Shown piece after piece: positions 33,094 through 40,375 of a stretch of 40,375 bases of DNA (positions are counted from its first letter, which is position 1; each line of letters opens with the position of its first letter). The notes under the pieces are model-generated. The model made no database searches, was not told the DNA's origin, and was given only the letters and a program-made list of their open reading frames with translations. The DNA is from a bacterium BMS3Bbin14 (GTDB taxonomy: Bacteria; Desulfobacterota; Desulfobulbia; Desulfobulbales; Desulfobulbaceae). The DNA is taken from the NCBI GenBank assembly GCA_002897615.1, contig BDTX01000018.1:1-40375 (forward strand). The letters run 5' to 3'. The position numbers were made by a program, and so were the translations under genes.

Positions 33094-34248
33094 GTGGGAA
33101 GAATAATTTTGTATCTTGCGGTTTTGGTCCTTTTGCCGGTGAGTGTGCAGGCCGCCTGCCTTAAAGGTGACTGCCGTAATGGTGTGGGCAGGCTCAAGAG
33201 TGCGGATGGCCGTGTCTATGCGGGTGAGTTTAGAAACGGTTTTCTCTGGGGCCGGGGAACGCTGGTTTATCCGAATGGCATAAAGTATTCCGGCCAGTTT
33301 GTGCGGGGCAGGTTTTCCGGTCAGGGGCAGCTGGAAAGCCCGGATGGGCGGAAATATTCAGGTTCGTTCCGTAACGGCGTGATTGACGGGAAGGGGACCC
33401 TGGTCAGGGCCGATGGCCTTCGCTACACCGGCGATTTCAACCTGGGACGCTTTAACGGCCATGGCACCTTGTCGTATCCGGATGGTCGTGAATACACCGG
33501 TGATTTCCGCGATAATGTCATTGACGGGCAGGGCCGGCTTGTTTATGCCGATGGTTCCAGTTTTACCGGCCGGTTCCACGACGGGAAACCGGTTCCTCCT
33601 GCCCCGGCGGATGTCGCCCGGTCCGGGGGTCTTGCTGTCGGCCTTACGGCCGGACAGGATACCGTTAAGACGAAAACAGTCGGGCTTTTTTTCGCAGATG
33701 GTGTTGCCTACACTGATACGACGAAACAGGAAAAATTTTCAGGAACGGCACAATTAAGTCTGCCGGATGGCAGTACGTATGACGGGAACTTCGAAAACGG
33801 CCTGATGGCCGGCAAGGGTACGAGGCGTTTCGCGGATGGCCGCAAATATGTCGGTTTTTTTGAAAATGGCCGGCAAAGTGGTCAGGGCGAATACACCTAT
33901 CCTGATGGCGCGGCATACCGGGGCGAATTCAAAGATGGAGAATTCTCCGGGACCGGTGAGTACATCTTCCCAGACGGCAGTACCTATCAGGGGGAATTCA
34001 GAAACGGTGTTTTTGACGGCCGGGGAACGTTGACCTATAAAGATGGTAAACAGTATAAGGGATCGTTTCGTAACGACCTGCCGGATGGCGTCGGGACTCT
34101 TCTCTCGCCGGATGGTTCCGTCTATGAAGGAGGCTTTAAGGCCGGCCGGAGAAACGGCGACGGTAAGCTGACTTTCCCTGACGGCCGGATTTTCCAAGGC
34201 AGGTTTAAGGACGATATGCTTGTTCAGCCGCTAAAGAATGGAGGATGA
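33094..34248 (+). CDS. Exported MORN-repeat protein (13 repeats)
   Basis: A 384-residue protein. I start it at GTG 33094, which gives a clean Sec signal peptide (MGRIILYLAVLVLLPVSVQA, cleavage before ACLKG) with AGAGG upstream. The mature part is 13 MORN repeats of 23 residues with the pattern GxGxLxxxDGxxYxGxFxxGxxx: six in the first block (about residues 32-165), a linker, then seven more (about 205-380). A cysteine pair (CLKGDC) lies at the mature N-terminus, not a clear lipobox. MORN repeats form an elongated beta-sheet platform that binds lipids or proteins; here it would face the periplasm or outside. Its end overlaps the next gene by 4 bp. Confidence 0.85.
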   Translation: MGRIILYLAVLVLLPVSVQAACLKGDCRNGVGRLKSADGRVYAGEFRNGFLWGRGTLVYPNGIKYSGQFVRGRFSGQGQLESPDGRKYSGSFRNGVIDGKGTLVRADGLRYTGDFNLGRFNGHGTLSYPDGREYTGDFRDNVIDGQGRLVYADGSSFTGRFHDGKPVPPAPADVARSGGLAVGLTAGQDTVKTKTVGLFFADGVAYTDTTKQEKFSGTAQLSLPDGSTYDGNFENGLMAGKGTRRFADGRKYVGFFENGRQSGQGEYTYPDGAAYRGEFKDGEFSGTGEYIFPDGSTYQGEFRNGVFDGRGTLTYKDGKQYKGSFRNDLPDGVGTLLSPDGSVYEGGFKAGRRNGDGKLTFPDGRIFQGRFKDDMLVQPLKNGG

Positions 34249-34628
34249 ATGTGCACTGGCAGTATCGAACCATATTGTTTGAGTTTCAGAAAGACAGTCT
34301 TCTCGGTGACAAGTACATTGACGATGAAGAGCTGGAAACAACGCTGAACGAGCAGGGGCAGTCGGGCTGGGAACTGGTTGCGGTTACTCCTGTTCGGGAA
34401 GGTATTCTCTCTTTTTTCAAGAGAATGCATCAACAGGCCGAACCAAAGGTCAAACCGCCGGCTAAAGGCACCGGCAACCAGGCACCGGGTGGCGGAAAGC
34501 AAACGGTGGTAACCGCCGAACAGTTGCAGCGCGAGGAGAAAGAACATATTCGTCGCCTGGAACAGGAACGGCGGGAGGCCATGCTCCGGCAGGAGCAGGA
34601 CTTGATTGGCGAGATTAAGATTCGTTGA
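34245..34628 (+). CDS. DUF4177 protein with charged helical tail
   Basis: A 127-residue protein. The first 60 residues match the small DUF4177 fold (WQYRTILFEFQ ... LETTLNEQGQSGWELVAVTPV), and a proline/glycine linker leads to a charged helix likely to form a coiled coil (QREEKEHIRRLEQERREAML). It starts inside the end of the MORN gene (ATGA overlap), so the two are translated together. Function unknown. Confidence 0.75.
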   Translation: MNVHWQYRTILFEFQKDSLLGDKYIDDEELETTLNEQGQSGWELVAVTPVREGILSFFKRMHQQAEPKVKPPAKGTGNQAPGGGKQTVVTAEQLQREEKEHIRRLEQERREAMLRQEQDLIGEIKIR

Positions 34629-34691
34629 CCGCCGGCTGCGTCAAGCCCCCGGTAGTCCTCGGCGCGGCAGCACATTGGCGGTGGAGATAAG

Positions 34692-35744
34692 TTGAGCATC
34701 TATATTTTAAAAAGATTTCTGTTGATGATTCCCACCCTGTTCGGGGTTATGTTTATCACCTTTATGATCACCCAGTTTGTCCCCGGCGGCCCGGTCGAAA
34801 GGATGATGGCCCAGATCGAGGGGCATGGCGTCGGGGGGGAGGCGGTATCGGGGACAACCGGCGCTATTTACCAGGGAAACACCGGCCTGGACCAGGAGCG
34901 CCTGGCGCAGTTGCGGAAACTTTATGGTTTTGACCAGCCGCCCCTGAAGCGTTTTGTTTCCATGATGGGCAAATACCTGGTGTTTGATTTTGGTGAAAGC
35001 TATTACCACCATCAAAGTGTCGTCAGCCTCGTCATTTCCAAGCTTCCGGTTTCCATGTCCCTGGGCCTCTGGTCATTTTTTATCGTCTATCTGACCTGTA
35101 TTCCCCTGGGAATTGCCAAGGCGGTCAGGGACGGCAGCCGCTTTGACGTCGTCACCAGTTCCATCATCATGGTCGGCTATGCCATTCCGGGCTTCGTCCT
35201 CGGTATTGTCTTGATTGTCCTTTTCGGCGGCGGCAGTTTCTGGAGTATTTTTCCCCTCAGGGGGCTGGTTTCGGATAACTGGCATCAGCTCGGCCTGATG
35301 GCCAAGATCCTGGATTATCTCTGGCACATGGTTTTGCCGGTGACCGCGAGTACGGTCAGCAGTCTGGCGGTCATGACCCTGCTCACCAAAAACAGCTTCC
35401 TGGAGGAGATCCGCAAACAGTATGTGATAACGGCCAGGGCCAAGGGGTTGTCTGAAAAGCAGGTGTTGTATAACCACGTGTTCCGGAATGCCATCATTCC
35501 CATCATTACCGGGTTCCCCGGTTCCTTTATCACCGCTTTTTTTACCGGCAGCCTGTTGATTGAAACGATATTCTCTCTCGACGGTATGGGGCTCCTGGCC
35601 TACCAGTCAGTGATGAACCGCGATTACCCCGTGGTCCTGGGAACACTCTATTTTTTTACCATCATCGGCCTGATCTCCAGGCTCCTCTCCGATCTCAGTT
35701 ATGTCATGGTCGATCCCCGAATCAGTTTTGAGCGTATCCAGTAA
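34692..35744 (+). CDS. yejB: Peptide/oligopeptide ABC transporter permease YejB-like
   Basis: Inner-membrane permease of a YejABEF-type importer. The 350 residues begin LKRFLLMIPTLFGVMFITFMI, followed by FVPGGPVERMMAQIEGHG, characteristic of YejB, and the EAA-type loop YVITARAKGLSEKQVLYNHV that contacts the ATPase. The start is TTG 34692 (GGAG five bases upstream). Only 8 bp separate it from yejE. No yejA binding protein or yejF ATPase gene lies in the window, so the ATPase and binding protein must be encoded elsewhere or the system is partial. Confidence 0.9.
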   Translation: MSIYILKRFLLMIPTLFGVMFITFMITQFVPGGPVERMMAQIEGHGVGGEAVSGTTGAIYQGNTGLDQERLAQLRKLYGFDQPPLKRFVSMMGKYLVFDFGESYYHHQSVVSLVISKLPVSMSLGLWSFFIVYLTCIPLGIAKAVRDGSRFDVVTSSIIMVGYAIPGFVLGIVLIVLFGGGSFWSIFPLRGLVSDNWHQLGLMAKILDYLWHMVLPVTASTVSSLAVMTLLTKNSFLEEIRKQYVITARAKGLSEKQVLYNHVFRNAIIPIITGFPGSFITAFFTGSLLIETIFSLDGMGLLAYQSVMNRDYPVVLGTLYFFTIIGLISRLLSDLSYVMVDPRISFERIQ

Positions 35745-35752
35745 AAAAGACC

Positions 35753-36787
35753 ATGGCCGGAGAGCAAAGAAAAAACAGCCTGACCAGGCGGCGGTGGCAT
35801 AGTTTCTGTCAAAACAGGAGAGGTTATTACAGCCTGATTATTTTTGTCATCATTTTTAGCACCAGCCTTTTCGCCGAGGTGCTGAGCAATGATAAACCCT
35901 TGCTGGTGCAGTATAACGGGAAAGACTATTTTCCCATTTTCAAGGTCTATCCGGAAACAGTTTTCGGCGGATATTTTTCAACCGAGACTGACTATCGCGA
36001 CCCTTTTATTCTGCACAAGCTGACGACAAACGGTAATCATGTTTTTTTCCCTCTCAACCCGCACAGTTACAACTCCATTAACCTGTCGCTTGACCGCCCG
36101 GTCCCGTCACCGCCGAGCCATGATAATTACCTCGGTACCGACGACCGGGGCCGGGACGTTCTGGCGCGCCTTATCTATGGTTTCCGGCTTTCCGTCCTTT
36201 TCGGCTTCGCGCTGACCATAGTCGGTACTCTGCTGGGGATCGTCGCCGGCGCGGTGCAGGGATATTTCGGCGGCAGGACGGATCTTTTCTGCCAGCGTTT
36301 TATCGAGGTATGGAGCGCTATGCCCGAACTTTACCTGTTGATCATTTTTGCCTCGATTTTTAAACCCAGCATCCTGCTTCTCCTGATCCTGCTTTCCATG
36401 TTCGGCTGGATGGGGCTGTCGGATTATGTGCGGGCTGAATTCCTGAGAGGGCGCAACATGGAATATGTGAAGGCCGCCAAGGCCCTGGGGGTGGGAAACC
36501 TGACCATTATGTACCGGCACCTGCTGCCCAACGGCATGACCCCGGTGATCACCTTCCTGCCGTTTCGGATGTCAGGGGCGATCCTGGCCTTGACCAGCCT
36601 TGATTTTCTTGGCCTGGGCGTCCCGCCTTCCACCCCGAGTCTCGGGGAGTTGCTGGCCGAGGGCAAGGCCAATATTGATGCCTGGTGGCTGTCATTGTCC
36701 ACCTTCGCCGTTTTGGTCGGTACTCTGGTCTTGTTGATTTTTATCGGCGAAGGACTCCGCCAGGCCTTTGATCCGCGCAAACAGTAG
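35753..36787 (+). CDS. yejE: Peptide/oligopeptide ABC transporter permease YejE-like
   Basis: Second permease, 344 residues. It keeps YejE-specific features: NRRGYYSLIIFVIIFSTSLF, SNDKPLLVQYNGKDYFPIF, and a large extracytoplasmic loop with HDNYLGTDDRGRDVLARLIYG. The EAA loop is VKAAKALGVGNLTIMYRHL, and the ending is LIFIGEGLRQAFDPRKQ. Its partner is the YejB-like protein directly upstream. The convergent long acidic protein gene follows after a 144-bp gap. Confidence 0.93.
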   Translation: MAGEQRKNSLTRRRWHSFCQNRRGYYSLIIFVIIFSTSLFAEVLSNDKPLLVQYNGKDYFPIFKVYPETVFGGYFSTETDYRDPFILHKLTTNGNHVFFPLNPHSYNSINLSLDRPVPSPPSHDNYLGTDDRGRDVLARLIYGFRLSVLFGFALTIVGTLLGIVAGAVQGYFGGRTDLFCQRFIEVWSAMPELYLLIIFASIFKPSILLLLILLSMFGWMGLSDYVRAEFLRGRNMEYVKAAKALGVGNLTIMYRHLLPNGMTPVITFLPFRMSGAILALTSLDFLGLGVPPSTPSLGELLAEGKANIDAWWLSLSTFAVLVGTLVLLIFIGEGLRQAFDPRKQ

Positions 36788-36931
36788 CAGGAGATGATGG
36801 TGGGTGACGGAACAGCCGGGATAATGCCGGATTCGGGAGATCGGTGCTTTCTGGAGGCCCGGGGGCAAACGCCGGAGAAATTTTTTCCTCCCGGCAGGGG
36901 GACTGGAACTCGTCCTTGACGGTTCCGGGGG

Positions 36932-38905
36932 TTACTGGGACTGGATCATTTGGCGCAGTGACTCGATTTCCTGTTTGAGAGCATTTTCCCGCTCAGCGAA
37001 TTCAACCCGCATCCTCTCGAGCAAAGATTGGTAATCCTCAATGGTTTCGAGATGTTCTTCCGGCTCTGCCGCATCCTCTTCGCCAAAGAAAAGCTCAAGG
37101 TTGTCTTCCAGCTCCTCGGACGGCTGTTTATCGGCCCCGGTATCACTTTCCCGCTCGTTCGGTTTGAACTCGTCATCCGTCGATTGCGTCAGGGCCGCTG
37201 CAATCTCCCCGGTCTCTTCCGGACCTGCCGTATCCTCTTCGGCCCCGGTTTCCACCGCCGCCGCAGGTTTCGACGTTTCGTCATTACCGCCAAAGAAAAA
37301 CTCGAGTTTTTCTTTCAGTTCCTCCGGGGGCTGCTGGTCGGCCTCGGCCAGGGCTTCTTTCTCGTCCCCGGCGCCTTCGTCTGTTGCATCGGCCAGCGCC
37401 GGAGTGATGTCAGCGGTTTCCAGAGTTATGCTTTCCTCTTCGGTCAGGAAATCTTCCTCGGTAATGGTCTCCATTGAACTGTTAACGGCCCCGGCCGCCG
37501 TTGCCTGGGCCGGCTGGGAAGGCTCTTCTTCTTCGCCAAAGAAAAGCTCAAGATTGTCTTTCAGTTCTGCGGGGGGCTGATCGGCTTCGGCCAGGGTTTC
37601 TTTCTCGTCCCCGGCGCCTTCGTCTGTTGCACCGGCCAGCGCCGGGGCGATTTCTGCGGTTTCTAAAGTTATACTTTCTTCTTCGGGCAGGAAATCGTTC
37701 TCGGTTATGGTTTCAATAAATTCCTCTCCCGTCCTTGCCTCTCCTGCCGCCTCAGGTTTCCGGGTTTCGTCCTCGTCGCCAAAGAAGAAGTCGAGTTTCT
37801 CCTCAAGTTCTTCCGGGACTTCAGCTGCCCGGGCCTCTATCTCCTCTGCTACGTTGGCAGTGCCCTCTTCCATGGTGTCGGCCAGGGCTGGAGTAATTTC
37901 CCCCGCTTGGGGTTCTTCTTCGAGAACGTCGTCGACAACAGTCTCAACCGCCGGGGCCGTGGCCTCTGCCGTCAAATTTTTTTCAGGGCGCCAATCTGCT
38001 TCCTGCGCGGGCTCCACGGCTTCGGCACGGCTGACGACCAGCAGTTTCAGGTTGTTCAGACTGTTGACCCTGTCAGTAAGGATCGCCCGGCGTTTCTCGG
38101 CATCAAGGTCTTCATCTTCGGCCAGGAGTCTTAGACCTTCATAAAAGAAGTGAACCAGGGAAAAGGCCTCGGGGTGGGCGTCGGCCCTTTCGTCGGTGAT
38201 ATATAAACGAAGAGCATTTAATCCCTTGATAAGGACCAGCATGTAGCGGTCTTCGGCAAAGCGCTCTTGCAGGCTGTCAAGTTGTTCGGACAGATCCTGC
38301 AGCCCCTGATCGGTCACCTCCCAGTCCAGTTCGAGGACGACTGCATAAAGTTTCTGGAGAGACTCATGCTGGTCGACAGTGACTTCCGGCGACCCGGGTG
38401 CCGAAATGACAGGTGATTCGGGAGCTGTTTTTTTGCCGGTTTGGGCTATCTGATACTGGAGAATTTTGAATTTCCTGACGTCAGCTTTAAGCAGGCCTGT
38501 TATCTCCGGTCCCGTAATGTCTGCCGAAGATATGATTTTTTCAAAATCATAATACAGGGTCAGGAGCAGTTTCATGGCGTTCGGATGGGCATATGCCTGC
38601 TCGGCGCGAATGTAGCTGCCGACCTTGTCAAGTCCCTGCAGGTATATCTGCGAGACCTGGTCGTTGTGAAATATCTCCAGTTCCTGAAGATTTTTGATTT
38701 CTTGCGAGAGTCCCTCGAGGGTGGCATCGGTAATTTCCCAGTCAAGGGACAGGACAATGGTTTTGAGCTGACGTAACGGGGAATCGGCCACGTTCGTGAA
38801 TTCGAAGAGATCAACATCGTCTGTGTCAAAGTCTTCATTAAGAAATAGGGTGAGGTCCTCAACCTCGTTCAGGGGGGGGACGACTTTGTTTTCGTAAGTC
38901 TTCAT
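36932..38905 (-). CDS. Long acidic repeat protein of the MglA/roadblock locus
   Basis: A 657-residue protein not recognised as a known family. Two related helical domains lie at about residues 45-145 and 190-290 (SLDWEITDATLEGLSQEI...AYAHPNA against ELDWEVTDQGLQDLSEQL...ADAHPEA). A long Glu/Asp-rich part follows, holding four copies of a motif like EELKEKLEFFFG with a spacing of about 81 residues; the corresponding DNA repeats at about 243 bp. The C-terminus is a coiled coil (LLERMRVEFAERENALKQEI). Start at ATG 38905 after AAGGA. It is third in the operon after the roadblock and GTPase genes, so an effector or scaffold of the GTPase is likely (inference). Confidence 0.75.
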   Translation of the reverse strand: MKTYENKVVPPLNEVEDLTLFLNEDFDTDDVDLFEFTNVADSPLRQLKTIVLSLDWEITDATLEGLSQEIKNLQELEIFHNDQVSQIYLQGLDKVGSYIRAEQAYAHPNAMKLLLTLYYDFEKIISSADITGPEITGLLKADVRKFKILQYQIAQTGKKTAPESPVISAPGSPEVTVDQHESLQKLYAVVLELDWEVTDQGLQDLSEQLDSLQERFAEDRYMLVLIKGLNALRLYITDERADAHPEAFSLVHFFYEGLRLLAEDEDLDAEKRRAILTDRVNSLNNLKLLVVSRAEAVEPAQEADWRPEKNLTAEATAPAVETVVDDVLEEEPQAGEITPALADTMEEGTANVAEEIEARAAEVPEELEEKLDFFFGDEDETRKPEAAGEARTGEEFIETITENDFLPEEESITLETAEIAPALAGATDEGAGDEKETLAEADQPPAELKDNLELFFGEEEEPSQPAQATAAGAVNSSMETITEEDFLTEEESITLETADITPALADATDEGAGDEKEALAEADQQPPEELKEKLEFFFGGNDETSKPAAAVETGAEEDTAGPEETGEIAAALTQSTDDEFKPNERESDTGADKQPSEELEDNLELFFGEEDAAEPEEHLETIEDYQSLLERMRVEFAERENALKQEIESLRQMIQSQ

Positions 38906-38941
38906 GGAATTTTCCTTGCCTCGTTCCACCATACCCGTCCT

Positions 38942-39547
38942 CTATGAAAGTTTCCTTTGGATGGACATAACTGTTGAAGATATTATTTTTTTTAGTGTCT
39001 CCGGTACATTGTAGCCCGTCAAAGCGATGGCCTCAAACGACGGTACCTTGAGTTTACTGTTCAGGTCATGTTCCAGTATATTGGTAGGGAGAACGGGTAT
39101 GCCCTGCTTGCGGAGATCAATCTTATTGTATTGCATGACCAGGGGAATACGAAATATGGATTCTTTGAGAGCGACGAGGTTTTCGTGCAGCTGATTTAAC
39201 GAGCCGATGTTTTTCCCCCGCATCTGTTGCTGGGTATCTGCAACGAAAACGATACCGTCCACCCCCCTGAGGACAAGTTTTCTGGTCGCATTATATTTTA
39301 TCTGGCCGGGAACCGTATAGAGCTGGATCTTTAAGTCGAAACCCTTGATCTGTCCCATGTCGAATGGGAGAAAATCGAAAAACAGGGTCCGGTCGCCATG
39401 GGTTTTCAGGCTGACCATCTCCGACTGGATCTGTTTTCTGAACCTGCGGTTGATATATTCAAGATTTGTCGTTTTACCGCCGCGCCCCGGGCCGTAATAG
39501 ACAATTTTTACCTGGATGACTTTGTCTTTTAAATTTATGAAGCTCAA
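38942..39547 (-). CDS. MglA-like small Ras-family GTPase
   Basis: A 201-residue GTPase of the MglA (polarity) group. P-loop GPGRGGKTTNLEYI (about residues 19-32), switch II region TVPGQIKYNATRKLVLRG where MglA proteins have Thr in place of the Ras Asp, and the guanine-specificity motif YNKIDL. MglA-type GTPases place motility and polarity proteins at cell poles and are turned off by roadblock proteins of MglB type. It starts with TTG 39547 after AGGAGAG. The roadblock gene lies 68 bp upstream and the long acidic protein 36 bp downstream. Cellular role here is inferred from the family. Confidence 0.92.
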   Translation of the reverse strand: MSFINLKDKVIQVKIVYYGPGRGGKTTNLEYINRRFRKQIQSEMVSLKTHGDRTLFFDFLPFDMGQIKGFDLKIQLYTVPGQIKYNATRKLVLRGVDGIVFVADTQQQMRGKNIGSLNQLHENLVALKESIFRIPLVMQYNKIDLRKQGIPVLPTNILEHDLNSKLKVPSFEAIALTGYNVPETLKKIISSTVMSIQRKLS

Positions 39548-39615
39548 GATACTCTCCTGGTCACTGTGTTGCGCAAGCTGTCAGATATCATTTCGCCTGG
39601 CGAAGATATGCTGAG

Positions 39616-40008
39616 TTACGCCCAGAGTTTCCTGATCGCTTCAATAGCTTCGGCAACATTGAGTCGCAGAAATCCCAGTGAGATTTCTTTGCCGAACATG
39701 CTGATCAGCAGGAGTTCATCGTCAATTTTGCTGAAATGGATGCTGCAGTCCGTACCCTTGTGGAAGAGCAGGGAGAACTCCTGCTCGCCAACGAGTTTGG
39801 CCATGGCATCAACTGTTGCAAAGTTGCCGGCGGCAAGCGCGGCAAAAGAATAAATATCATACTTGTTTTTGTCGGTGTCTTTTGCAGTAATAATGTTTCC
39901 GGCCATATCAATGATAACGACGCAGTCAACCCCGATTTTCATGAGCTTCTCAGTCAGAATCTCATCCATTTTTTCAAGTTGTTCCTGACTGACAACACCG
40001 TAATTCAT
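39616..40008 (-). CDS. Roadblock/LC7 protein (MglB-like)
   Basis: A 130-residue roadblock protein: helix EKMDEILTEKLMKIGVDCVVIIDMAGNIIT, FAALAAGNFATVDAMAKLVG, then strands FSLLFHKGTDCSIHFSKIDDELLLISMF and a last helix. Directly upstream of the MglA-like GTPase, so it is the probable GTPase-activating partner. ATG 40008 has GAGGTGA upstream. First gene of the three-gene operon. Confidence 0.88.
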   Translation of the reverse strand: MNYGVVSQEQLEKMDEILTEKLMKIGVDCVVIIDMAGNIITAKDTDKNKYDIYSFAALAAGNFATVDAMAKLVGEQEFSLLFHKGTDCSIHFSKIDDELLLISMFGKEISLGFLRLNVAEAIEAIRKLWA

Positions 40009-40375
40009 AGCTTCACCTCGTTAGCGTGCCTGTCTGCGCGCTTACTTTATAGAAAAACTTAATTTTAAATAATATTCTCGATTAAGTGTAAGTATACGCG
40101 AGAAAAAAGATTATATGAAGCTGTTTTTGCTGCTTTTACTATTTTCTAGTCCTGAATCAGCCTCGGCCGTGATTTTTTATTAAACCGGTTGCGGTTATAT
40201 TACACCATGAACTTGAATCGAAGATCCGTTCGGGATAGAATTTTGCATGCTTTGATCTCGAAAAAATTCTTGTTTCTGGACGGATATGTCAATCTGAAGG
40301 AGCCAGCTGGCTGTGCAGGAAGGGGAATCCCCTCTTGACATCCAGGGAGCACTTCTTATATTTAAAAATAGAAAT
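40009..40375. other. Upstream region of the MglA operon
   Basis: 367 bp to the window end. An AT-rich stretch (40050-40110) probably holds the promoter of the minus-strand operon, but no clear -35/-10 pair could be settled. A 43-residue frame (40207-40338, plus) has no recognisable product or ribosome site. No RNA gene seen. Confidence 0.4.

Noticed and set aside
36871..36895. Terminator between yejE and the acidic repeat protein gene
   Set aside because: GCCGGAG and CTCCCGGC pair imperfectly and the T-run is in the loop, not after the stem.
40207..40338. 43-residue plus-strand peptide
   Set aside because: No ribosome site and no homology by eye.

Overview
The window looks like chromosomal DNA of a Gram-negative member of the Desulfobacterota, most likely a Desulfobulbales-type sulfate reducer or relative. 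The clues are an LL-diaminopimelate aminotransferase, a Kdo/LPS-export operon (outer membrane), a stand-alone AICAR transformylase, and several MglA/roadblock/DUF4388-type signalling genes. The assignment is inferred from gene content only. No rRNA, tRNA, CRISPR array, prophage or transposase gene was seen.

Layout. (1) 1-5.5 kb, minus strand: pyrG-kdsA-kdsC-lptC-dapL, supplying CTP, Kdo, LPS export and lysine/peptidoglycan precursors. (2) 5.9-7.6 kb: an AmtB ammonium transporter with its terminator. (3) 7.6-14.4 kb, plus strand and visibly AT-richer: a sensory cluster containing a DUF8082-like protein, a zinc-ribbon/HAMP membrane sensor without an output domain, a PhnD-like binding protein, a decayed second PhnD copy, a DUF4388-like protein, a pseudo-receiver/DUF4388 protein and a roadblock-like protein. 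(4) 14.6-19.3 kb, minus: thiS-thiG-thiH followed by AICAR transformylase, plus a short GlmU-like nucleotidyltransferase. (5) 19.3-28.9 kb: two PPK2 kinases, a calcineurin-like phosphodiesterase, a 4 x 142 bp tandem repeat and cardiolipin synthase on minus; then argJ, a CHAD protein, a ParA ATPase and SixA on plus. PPK2 and CHAD together point to polyphosphate metabolism. (6) 29-36.8 kb, plus: a CLC channel with a C-terminal RCK-like domain, two roadblock-type proteins, a 13-repeat MORN protein, a DUF4177 protein and the permeases YejB-YejE. (7) 36.9-40.0 kb, minus: roadblock, MglA-like GTPase and a long acidic repeat protein.

Two repeat families stand out. The first is a 219-bp non-coding element with CCTGAATCCGTGA ends. 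There are five near-full copies, four with 5-bp direct repeats at their borders, plus a 40-bp miniature made of two copies of one end with its own 5-bp duplication, plus two single-end remnants. It looks like a MITE. All full copies lie in the same orientation relative to flanking transcription, and four end 11-48 bp before a start codon. The second is a 108-110 bp long-hairpin family with three members (45-154, 12534-12643, 22830-22937). Stem sequences differ but keep pairing, while a basal box and an AGGGA pentaloop (in transcript sense) are conserved. Each sits just 3' of a coding sequence in the same orientation, and one was amplified into a tandem array. Because AGGGA in a hairpin loop fits the CsrA/RsmE ANGGA site, these may be 3'UTR CsrA-binding or CsrA-sponge elements. 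This is my best candidate for something undescribed.
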